Shown here piece after piece: positions 1 through 5,565 of a stretch of DNA of 19,529 nucleotides. The DNA is from Thiobacillus sp. (GTDB lineage Bacteria; Pseudomonadota; Gammaproteobacteria; Burkholderiales; Thiobacillaceae), in contig NZ_JANJXQ010000170.1 in the NCBI RefSeq assembly GCF_024708915.1, positions 1 to 19,529 on the forward strand, given 5' to 3'. The notes below the pieces were generated by a model, which had not been told where the DNA came from, ran no database searches, and saw nothing but the letters and a program-made list of their open reading frames with translations. Numbering within the stretch: the stretch's first letter is position 1; every line of letters starts with the position of its first letter. A program made the translations under genes and the position numbers.

Positions 1-392
1 TGGCCGGGGCAGTGCAGCACGTCGAGGCGCACGCTGCCGACCTCGACCCGGTCGCCGTCGGCGAGCCACTGGTCCGGGGTGAACGCCTGCGCGGGCGGAA
101 AGCCGAACAGCTCGGCCTGTTGCGGCAGCGCGTCGAGCCAGAACTGCTCCTCGCGCTGCGGACCGATGATCGGGATACCCAGCGCATCGCGCAGTTCCGC
201 CGCGGCGCCGACGTGGTCGAGATGGCCGTGGGTGAGCAGGATGCTTTGCAGCTTCAGATCGCGCCGCGCCGCTTCGGCCAGCAGGCGCTCGGCCTCGCCG
301 CCGGGGTCGATCAGCGCGGCGCGACCCGCTTCGTCCCACAGCAGCGAGCAGTTTTGTTGATACGGGGTGACAGGGAGGATGGTAAATTCCAT
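1..392 (-). CDS. MBL-fold metallo-hydrolase, partial (C-terminus off the left edge)
   Basis: This is the N-terminal 130 residues of a metallo-beta-lactamase-fold hydrolase of the small glyoxalase II-like (YcbL-type) class. The metal-binding motif THGHLDH is visible, with H55, H57, D59 and H60. The protein opens with MEFTILPVTPYQQN, a typical start for this class, followed by an IDPGG turn. The visible part ends at HCPG, where the family normally continues HTPGH, so the next zinc ligand lies just outside the window. The family hydrolyses thioesters such as S-lactoylglutathione in the cytoplasm; the exact substrate cannot be read here. It diverges from the thioredoxin-like gene with only 30 bp between the two start codons, so both promoters must be compact or lie inside the opposite gene. 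Confidence 0.9.
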   Translation of the reverse strand, partial: MEFTILPVTPYQQNCSLLWDEAGRAALIDPGGEAERLLAEAARRDLKLQSILLTHGHLDHVGAAAELRDALGIPIIGPQREEQFWLDALPQQAELFGFPPAQAFTPDQWLADGDRVEVGSVRLDVLHCPG

Positions 393-422
393 GCACCGAT
401 TATCCGCCGAATCTTTCCCGAC

Positions 423-1061
423 ATGTCCGCACCCGACGCCCTGTTGCTGCTGTCCACCCACTGCCCGCACTGCCCGGCGGTGCTCGCCGCGCTCGCCGAT
501 CTGCTCAAGCAGGGCACGCTCGGCCGCCTCGAAGCGGTCAATCTGGAACAGCACCCCGAGGTGGGGCAGGCGCTGGGGGTGCGTTCGGTACCCTGGGTGC
601 GGATCGGCCGCATCGAACTCGCCGGTGTGCACACCAAGGCCGAACTCGCCGAATGGGCGGCCAAGGCCGACAGCGAGGAAGGTCTGGCCGACTATTTCCA
701 CATGCTGCTGAAGCAAGGCCAGCTGCCGCGTGCGCAGGCCATGATCGAGGCCGAACCCGCCTTGCTGGCGGCGGTGCTGCCCATCGTCGGCAATGTAGAC
801 GCCAGCCTCAACGTGCGGCTGGGGGCCGGCGTGCTGCTGGAAACCTTTGCCGGCAGCGACACGCTGCGCACGCTGCTGCCGCAACTGGGAACGCTGTCGC
901 AGCATGCCGACGCACGGGTGCGGGCGGATGCCTGCCATTACCTGGGGCTGACCGGCGAGGCTGCGGCACGGCCATGGCTGGACGCGCGGACCACGGACGA
1001 CGATGCGGACGTGCGCGAGATCGCAGCGGAAAGCCTGGACCGGCTGCCGCCCGAAACATGA
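423..1061 (+). CDS. thioredoxin-fold protein fused to HEAT-repeat domain
   Basis: A 212-residue protein with two parts. Residues 1 to about 80 look like a thioredoxin/glutaredoxin fold, with a CPHC redox motif (C14 to C17) after a short hydrophobic strand and a cis-proline motif SVPW near residue 58. Residues about 85 to 212 are helical and end in HEAT-like repeats: phrases such as DARVRADACHYLG and DADVREIAAESL are the classic HEAT helix pattern. There is no signal peptide, so it should be cytoplasmic. A CPHC site next to a protein-binding HEAT scaffold suggests a thiol oxidoreductase or chaperone for a specific partner; that is inference. The ATG is the only good start in this frame and has no strong ribosome binding site. 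A terminator-like hairpin follows at 1121. Confidence 0.8.
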   Translation: MSAPDALLLLSTHCPHCPAVLAALADLLKQGTLGRLEAVNLEQHPEVGQALGVRSVPWVRIGRIELAGVHTKAELAEWAAKADSEEGLADYFHMLLKQGQLPRAQAMIEAEPALLAAVLPIVGNVDASLNVRLGAGVLLETFAGSDTLRTLLPQLGTLSQHADARVRADACHYLGLTGEAAARPWLDARTTDDDADVREIAAESLDRLPPET

Positions 1062-1105
1062 CCCCGATGGCGGGGCAGGGGCTGGCCTGGCATCTCCTTC
1101 GGTGC

Positions 1106-1121
1106 TACAGTTCCGACTGTA
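1106..1121 (+). promoter_or_regulatory. inverted repeat (hairpin 1) upstream of rnk
   Basis: TACAGT-TCCG-ACTGTA is a perfect 6-bp inverted repeat with a 4-base loop. It directly abuts the GC-rich terminator-like hairpin and shares its last base with that hairpin's first base, so the two stems are stacked or compete. It could be the upstream stem of a leader RNA that controls rnk, or a protein operator. Confidence 0.5.
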
Positions 1122-1153
1122 CCGCCTGGGCCTCGCCTGGGCGGTTTTCATTT
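1121..1153 (+). terminator. Rho-independent terminator / putative rnk leader attenuator
   Basis: ACCGCCTGGGC (1121-1131), loop CTC, GCCTGGGCGGT (1135-1145) forms an 11-bp stem with two wobble pairs. It is followed at once by a T-rich tail starting at 1146. The form is that of an intrinsic terminator. It sits 60 bp after the thioredoxin/HEAT gene and only 24 bp before the rnk start codon, so an rnk transcript starting upstream would have to read through it. Attenuator leaders are known before rnk in gammaproteobacteria. Confidence 0.75.
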
Positions 1154-1176
1154 GCGCTTTGATGCAGGAGCACTCC

Positions 1177-1593
1177 ATGGAAATCACCAATCGGCCCGCC
1201 ATTACCGTATCCGAAAGCGATCTGGATCGCCTGGAAGCCATGCTCTCGGCCTTGCCCGACGATCACCCCGGCGCGGAGGCGCTGCACGAAGAACTCGATC
1301 GCGCGCAGATTCTTCCTCCCGATGAAATGCCGGCTGATGTCGTCACCATGAATTCGCGTATCCGCTTCGTGATCGAGCCTGCCGGCAAGGAGATGGAAAT
1401 GACGCTGGTCTATCCGCGTGATTTCACCGGCGCACCCGGCCAGTTGTCGGTGATGGCGTCGGCCGGCATCGCCGTGCTCGGTCTCTCGGTCGGCCAGCAC
1501 GTCGAATGGCTGGCGCCGGGCGGACAAAGCGTGCGTGCGCGCATCGTTGACGTCACCTATCAACCCGAACGCACAGGAGACTTCACCCTGTAA
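1177..1593 (+). CDS. rnk: Rnk-type nucleoside diphosphate kinase regulator (GreA/GreB family)
   Basis: A 138-residue protein, close to the 136 residues of E. coli Rnk. Residues 12-47 form a short N-terminal helical hairpin, much shorter than the coiled coil of GreA. Residues 50-135 are the FKBP-like C-terminal domain shared with GreA/GreB, including the conserved MPADVVTMNSR segment (51-61) and the LGLSVGQHVEW turn. Rnk binds RNA polymerase in competition with GreA/GreB/DksA and was first described as a regulator of nucleoside diphosphate kinase levels. The start at 1177 is chosen because AGGAG lies 6 bases upstream; an in-frame ATG at 1162 overlaps that site and is less likely. The close terminator-like stem upstream suggests attenuation. 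Confidence 0.92.
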   Translation: MEITNRPAITVSESDLDRLEAMLSALPDDHPGAEALHEELDRAQILPPDEMPADVVTMNSRIRFVIEPAGKEMEMTLVYPRDFTGAPGQLSVMASAGIAVLGLSVGQHVEWLAPGGQSVRARIVDVTYQPERTGDFTL

Positions 1594-1649
1594 CGCCGTC
1601 CGGGATCGCGCCCGGCCCGCTGCGATTCCACCTGCCCACCCTGCGCCTC

Positions 1650-2543
1650 ATGTCCGTCCCCGCCGCCTACGTCGGCATGATCCTGATCTGGTCCACCACG
1701 CCCCTGGCCATCCAGTGGAGCGCGCAAGGGGCCGGCTTCAGCTTCGCGGTGATGGCCCGCATGCTGATCGGGCTGGCGATCTGCCTGCTGCTGTTACGCG
1801 CCCGCCGCATCCCGTTTCCGTTCACCCCGGCTGCGCGGCAGCTTTACGCGATCAGCGGCCTGTCGATGTTCGTGTCGATGCTGCTCACCTACTGGGGTGC
1901 GCTGCACATCCCCTCGGGGTTGATTTCGGTCATCTTCGGGCTGTCGCCGCTGGTCACCGGCGTATTCGCGGCGCTGTGGCTGAGCGAGCGCACGCTCACT
2001 CCGATTCGCTTGGCAGGACTGGGGCTGGCGCTGGCCGGACTGTGGCTGATCTTTGGCCAGCCGTGGCCGGGAGACAGCCAGGCCACGGCTGGCATCGCCG
2101 CCGTGGTGGCAGGCATGGTCATGCAGGCGCTGGGGCTGGTGTGGATCAAGCGGCTCAACCTGCGCGCCTCGTCGCTCGCCATCACTACCGGATCGCTCGG
2201 CGTCGCCGCACCCTGCTTCGTGCTGGCCTGGCTGCTGACTGACTCCGCCCAGCCGCCGTCCGGCATCACGCTGCGCGCCGGCGCGGCCATCGTCTATCTG
2301 GGCATCCTCGGTTCGGTGGTGGGCTTCACCCTGTACTACTTCGTCATCAAGCATCTGGATGCCGGACGCGTCGCCCTGATCACGCTGATCACTCCGGTTT
2401 CCGCGCTGCTGCTGGGGCAGACCCTCAATCACGAATGGATCCCGGGAAACGGCTGGGCCGGCATCGCGCTGATCGGCGCCGGGCTGTCGCTGTACGAATG
2501 GCAGGCTCTGCGGCAGTTATTGATTCGGCCAGACGAAGTTTGA
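1650..2543 (+). CDS. EamA/DMT-family permease
   Basis: A 297-residue inner-membrane protein with about ten hydrophobic segments in two repeated halves, as expected for the drug/metabolite transporter superfamily (EamA domains at roughly residues 5-135 and 150-290). Family marks include the opening GMILIWSTTPLAIQWS and the second-half segment GSVVGFTLYYFVIKHLDAGRVALITLITPV. Members export amino acids, metabolites or drugs; the substrate cannot be read from sequence. It follows rnk by 56 bp on the same strand, so co-transcription is possible. No clear ribosome binding site is visible before the ATG. The final codons form one arm of a 15-bp inverted repeat whose other arm lies just downstream. 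Confidence 0.9.
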   Translation: MSVPAAYVGMILIWSTTPLAIQWSAQGAGFSFAVMARMLIGLAICLLLLRARRIPFPFTPAARQLYAISGLSMFVSMLLTYWGALHIPSGLISVIFGLSPLVTGVFAALWLSERTLTPIRLAGLGLALAGLWLIFGQPWPGDSQATAGIAAVVAGMVMQALGLVWIKRLNLRASSLAITTGSLGVAAPCFVLAWLLTDSAQPPSGITLRAGAAIVYLGILGSVVGFTLYYFVIKHLDAGRVALITLITPVSALLLGQTLNHEWIPGNGWAGIALIGAGLSLYEWQALRQLLIRPDEV

Positions 2544-2606
2544 AGTGACATCAAGGCTCGGCTTGCTCAGGCTGTGTGCGGCAGCGAGGAAGGCCGAATC
2601 AATAAC
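2516..2606. repeat. 15-bp perfect inverted repeat across the permease stop codon
   Basis: GTTATTGATTCGGCC (2516-2530) is exactly inverted as GGCCGAATCAATAAC (2592-2606), with a 61-base spacer. The left arm is the coding sequence for the last residues of the permease. There is no T-tract after the right arm, so it is not a standard intrinsic terminator. It may be an RNA hairpin protecting the 3' end of the transcript, or the scar of an inverted duplication. Confidence 0.85.
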
Positions 2607-2845
2607 CGTTAAAACAGCGTCCTATAGAAACGGCCCAGTGAACCGGTCAAAGCAGGATGCCGTGAAAAATACCGTGCGGGTTCAAACATCGTCGGGCCGG
2701 GTCGATAGGCAGACGCCGGGCGAGACCGCAGGACCGACGCTCCGAACCGACCCGGCAGCGCGTACTCCGCGCTTGCCGCCCTGCATGCCCCAAAATGAAG
2801 CGTTTGTTGATATCATTATCTTTAATAATATATTTAGAGCACCCC
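2544..2845. other. gene-free intergenic region
   Basis: No convincing gene is present in these 302 bases; the reading frames that cross it look nothing like proteins. It holds the right arm of the 15-bp inverted repeat (2592-2606), and a second inverted repeat of GCCGGGTCG (2696-2704) with CGACCCGGC (2748-2756) in a very GC-rich block. At the 3' end is a sharply AT-rich stretch (2803-2836) that probably carries the cytochrome promoter. The GC-rich block could fold as RNA, but I recognise no known RNA family. Confidence 0.6.
2804..2834 (+). promoter_or_regulatory. putative promoter of the diheme cytochrome gene
   Basis: An AT-rich island in otherwise GC-rich DNA. Two overlapping sigma-70-like pairs fit: TTGATA (2807-2812) with TATATT (2829-2834), spacing 16, and TTGTTG (2804-2809) with TAATAT (2826-2831), spacing 16. 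The first would start transcription only about 5 bases before the ATG at 2846. An 8-bp palindrome TGATATCA (2808-2815) lies inside and could bind a regulator, but a full FNR-type site is not present. Confidence 0.45.
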
Positions 2846-3520
2846 ATGTCCTTGCTCCGTTTTTCCTGCACCTTCAGCCTGCTGCTCTTCGCCGCCTGCG
2901 CCCACGCCGCCCCCAGCCGCAGCGCGGAAAAGCCCGCCGCGCCGTCGCCCGAAGCGATGCACGAAAAACTGGCGCAGATCAGCCAGGACCCGGCCAGGCT
3001 GTCGGCGGCGATCCAGCGCGGGCAAAAGGACGCTGCGGTCTGCCGGCACTGCCATGGCAGCGGTGGTAACAGCGTGCTGGTCGAGGTGCCCAATCTGGCC
3101 AGCCAGAATGCCGGCTATCTGCTGGAGCAGATGAACAAGTTCGTGCTGGGGCAGCGCAAGTCGTCGGCCTTCATGGAAGGGATGATCAAGGCCCTCAGCC
3201 CGGACGAGCGCATCAACATTGCGCTGTTCCTGTCGCAGCAGCCGGTCACCCGCAAGCCCGCCGGGGTGAACCCGCAGAGCCTTGCCGGCGGGCGGCTGTA
3301 CGCCTCACTGTGCGTCGCCTGCCATGGCGCGGACGGCGGCGGCAGCGGCAAGATTCCGCGTCTGGCCGGGCAGCAGACCCAATACGTGGAGGACTCGCTG
3401 AAACGCTATCGCAGCGGCAGCGGCGAGCGCATCGATCCGCGAATGGCCGCCTACACGCGCAACCTGAAGGACGGCGACATCCAGAATCTGGCCGCCTACC
3501 TGGCCGCCATGCAGCCCTGA
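2846..3520 (+). CDS. secreted diheme cytochrome c (c4-like)
   Basis: A 224-residue preprotein with a signal peptide (about residues 1-22, cleavage near AHA/AP). Two class I cytochrome c domains follow, each with one heme-binding motif: CRHCH (66-70) and CVACH (156-160). Candidate axial methionines are M110/M113 in domain one and M200 in domain two. The tandem layout resembles cytochrome c4 and related diheme electron carriers that serve terminal oxidases or other periplasmic redox enzymes. The start at 2846 gives a compact signal peptide. An upstream in-frame ATG at 2795 would place the promoter-like AT-rich stretch inside the coding region and is less likely. No linked oxidase is visible, so the partner is unknown. 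A hairpin follows the stop codon. Confidence 0.9.
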   Translation: MSLLRFSCTFSLLLFAACAHAAPSRSAEKPAAPSPEAMHEKLAQISQDPARLSAAIQRGQKDAAVCRHCHGSGGNSVLVEVPNLASQNAGYLLEQMNKFVLGQRKSSAFMEGMIKALSPDERINIALFLSQQPVTRKPAGVNPQSLAGGRLYASLCVACHGADGGGSGKIPRLAGQQTQYVEDSLKRYRSGSGERIDPRMAAYTRNLKDGDIQNLAAYLAAMQP

Positions 3521-3542
3521 GCCGCAAAGCCGGGGGCACCTC

Positions 3543-3563
3543 CCCGCAAGGTTTGCGGGTTTG
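3543..3563 (+). terminator. hairpin terminator between convergent genes
   Basis: CCCGCAA (3543-3549) and TTGCGGG (3553-3559) form a perfect 7-bp stem with a 3-base loop, followed by a short TTTG tail. It lies 22 bases after the cytochrome stop codon and just before the end of the oppositely oriented zinc-ribbon gene. It most likely ends the cytochrome transcript and may also work on the other strand. Confidence 0.6.
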
Positions 3564-3581
3564 CCTGAATCCTGCAGCCGA

Positions 3582-3938
3582 TTATTTCTTGAACAGGTCG
3601 TCCAGCGAAGCGGGGGGCGCGGGGGCGACTTCGCCGCCGCCATCCTGGCGGACAAACAGCGCGTCGAGCGCGCCGCGGCTGGCCTGTGCCATCGCCGCGC
3701 CGCCGCCGCGATAGGCCTCCAGCCGCGGCACGAACCAGCCGCAATCGTTGGCGCGCGTCTTGTCGGCGACGCGTTCGGCCGCCAGCTCGCGGCACTGCCC
3801 GGCACGGTGCACGTCATGGTGGCGGCACGATTTGCAGACATGCAGGTCGGCCCGACAACTCGGGCACGCCTCGCGCCGCCCCAGCGGCAGCAGCATCCCC
3901 GCCAGGCTGGCGCCGCATTTCCAGCAGACCAGGCTCAT
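3582..3938 (-). CDS. small zinc-ribbon protein, function unknown
   Basis: A 118-residue protein with a cysteine-rich N-terminal half: CWKC (5-8), CPSC (25-28) and CKSC (35-38), followed by H41, H44, C49 and C66. The first two pairs make a standard zinc ribbon; the remaining Cys/His residues could bind a second metal ion. The C-terminal half is Ala/Gly/Pro-rich and ends in a short acidic-hydrophobic tail, SLDDLFKK. There is no signal peptide. I do not recognise a named family. The ATG overlaps the stop codon of the DUF2237 gene by four bases (ATGA), so the two are translationally coupled, and it is the last gene of the four-gene cluster. A nucleic-acid or protein-binding role is only a guess. 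Confidence 0.8.
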   Translation of the reverse strand: MSLVCWKCGASLAGMLLPLGRREACPSCRADLHVCKSCRHHDVHRAGQCRELAAERVADKTRANDCGWFVPRLEAYRGGGAAMAQASRGALDALFVRQDGGGEVAPAPPASLDDLFKK

Positions 3939-4318
3939 GGCGTGAGCAGCGCGTGATACTGCAGGTCGGCCAGCGCGACCTTCTGCAGCGCGCGTGCGTG
4001 GGTTGCATCGAGGATCACCGGCGGCGCCACACCGGCTTCCGCCGCGTCGAGCCAGCGCACCGCGCACACGCACCAGCGGTCGCCCGGCTGCAGGCCGGGA
4101 AAATCGTATTCCGGCACGGGGGTGACCAGGTCGTTGCCCTGCCGCAGGGAATAGTCGAGAAATGCCTGGGTCATCTGTACGCACACCGTGTGGCCGCCGA
4201 TATCCTGCGGCCCGGTACGGCAGGCGCCATCGCGCAGGAAACCCGTCATTGGCGCCACGCTGCACATCTGCAACGGGCCGCCCAGCACACTGCGCGCGTC
4301 ATCCACATTACGCTCCAT
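3935..4318 (-). CDS. DUF2237 family protein
   Basis: A 127-residue protein that matches the DUF2237 family nearly end to end. Family signatures include VLGGPLQ (11-17), MTGFLRDGACRTGPQDIGGHTVC (24-46), the GNDLVTPVPEYDFPGLQPGDRWC block (61-83) and the VAPPVILDATH motif (97-107). Five cysteines (19, 33, 46, 83, 85) are mostly family-conserved. The biochemical function of this family is not known to me. The start at 4318 shares one base with the stop codon of the upstream mltB-like gene (TGATG), which marks translational coupling. Its stop overlaps the zinc-ribbon start. A TTG immediately upstream could extend it by one codon but is less likely. Confidence 0.9.
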   Translation of the reverse strand: MERNVDDARSVLGGPLQMCSVAPMTGFLRDGACRTGPQDIGGHTVCVQMTQAFLDYSLRQGNDLVTPVPEYDFPGLQPGDRWCVCAVRWLDAAEAGVAPPVILDATHARALQKVALADLQYHALLTP

Positions 4319-5565
4319 CAATCAGGGCTGCCGGCCGGCGCGGTAAAAGCCGGTGCCACGCTGAGCGCGGGCGCCGTGGCCGCAGCGGCACGGGTTCGTT
4401 CGACATGCGCCAGCACGCTGGGGGCCGGATAGCCGTCGGCCGGCAGTTGGTGCATCACCTGGTAACGCCGGACGGCACTTTGCGTGTGCGGACCGGGCAG
4501 GCCGTCCGCGGTGCCGGCGTCGAAGCCCATTTCGTTCAGGGCCTGCTGCATGGCTTGCAGCTGCGCCGTGCTGAGCGCACCCGCTTCGCCCGCCGGGGCC
4601 GCCAGCGCGCCGCCTCCAGCCAGCTGTCGCGCCAGCTGCGCCACCGTCAGCGCGTAACTCTGCGAACGATTCCACTGCATCACCACGTCGAAATTGTCGA
4701 ACACCATGAAAGCCGGTCCCTGCCAACCTTGCGGCAGCACGACCGCGGTCTTGCCCGCGGCGGCGGGCAAAGCCGCGCCGTCCGCCGCCAGCACACCAAG
4801 CGCCGTCCACGCCGCCACCGGCAGGCGGTGGGCCACACGGGCTTTGCGCCAGTCGAAACCCTGCGGCAGGCGCACTTCCAGCGCCACCGCTTCATCCGCA
4901 CGCCAGCCGGCACGCTGCAGATAATTCGCGGCGGAATGCATGGCGTCGGGCAGCGACTGCCACAGGTCGATGCGGCCGTCGCCATCACCATCCACCGCGT
5001 AGGCGCGGAAGGTCGACGGCATGAACTGCATGTGCCCCATCGCGCCGGCCCACGAACCGTTCATGTCGATTGCGGCGACGTGCCCGGCGTCGATGATGCG
5101 CAGCGCGTCGAGCAGCTGGCTGCGGAAGAACCCGCTGCGCCGCCCGTCGAAAGCGAGCGTGGCGAGGCTGGCCGGAATGTTGAGGCTGCCGAGCGTGGCG
5201 CCGTAATTGGTTTCCAGGCCCCAGAATGCAACCAGCACCGCTTTCGGGATGCCATATTGCTGTCCGACCGCGTCGAGCAGCGCAGCATGTTCTGCCATCA
5301 AGGCCTGGCCGCGCGCGACCTGCGTCGGGGTGACGCGCCGCCCCAGGTAATCCGCAAAAGTCTGCAGGAACTCCGGCTGGCGGCGGTCGAGTTCGATCAC
5401 GCGCTCGACCGGCGTCGCGCCGCTCAGTGCGGCGTCGAGGGTGGCGGCGGAAATGCCCTGCGCCGCCGCCTCCTTGCGGAAGTCGGCAAGCCAGCTGTCG
5501 AAGTCGCTTGCGGCGTGGACGGGCGCCATCGCCAGCGCCGCTAGCAGGCAAAGGACGCTACGCAT
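4318..5565 (-). CDS. mltB: MltB-type lytic murein transglycosylase with peptidoglycan-binding domain
   Basis: A 415-residue exported enzyme that cleaves the MurNAc-GlcNAc bond of peptidoglycan to give 1,6-anhydro ends. It has a signal peptide (about 1-18, VHA/AS) without a lipobox, so it is probably periplasmic rather than a lipoprotein like E. coli MltB. The catalytic SLT domain (about 20-310) carries the family motif FWGLETNYG with catalytic E118, plus the SWAGAMGHMQFMPST segment (171-185). A PG_binding_1 domain follows (about 331-388, QQALNEMGF...DGLPGPHTQSAVRRYQ). The start at 5565 gives a proper signal peptide and overlaps the end of the amidotransferase gene by 8 bases. It is coupled to DUF2237 downstream by a one-base overlap. 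The symbol reflects family only. Confidence 0.92.
   Translation of the reverse strand: MRSVLCLLAALAMAPVHAASDFDSWLADFRKEAAAQGISAATLDAALSGATPVERVIELDRRQPEFLQTFADYLGRRVTPTQVARGQALMAEHAALLDAVGQQYGIPKAVLVAFWGLETNYGATLGSLNIPASLATLAFDGRRSGFFRSQLLDALRIIDAGHVAAIDMNGSWAGAMGHMQFMPSTFRAYAVDGDGDGRIDLWQSLPDAMHSAANYLQRAGWRADEAVALEVRLPQGFDWRKARVAHRLPVAAWTALGVLAADGAALPAAAGKTAVVLPQGWQGPAFMVFDNFDVVMQWNRSQSYALTVAQLARQLAGGGALAAPAGEAGALSTAQLQAMQQALNEMGFDAGTADGLPGPHTQSAVRRYQVMHQLPADGYPAPSVLAHVERTRAAAATAPALSVAPAFTAPAGSPD

Noticed and set aside
2679..2687. GGTTCAAAC, resembling a tRNA T-loop
   Set aside because: The flanking bases do not pair as a T-stem and no anticodon arm or acceptor stem can be drawn.
2807..2820. 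Possible FNR site before the cytochrome gene
   Set aside because: Only one half (TTGAT) fits; the other half is TTATC and not ATCAA.
2795..2845. Upstream ATG that would extend the cytochrome signal peptide
   Set aside because: It would place the AT-rich promoter-like stretch inside the gene and give an overlong leader; the ATG at 2846 gives a normal signal peptide.
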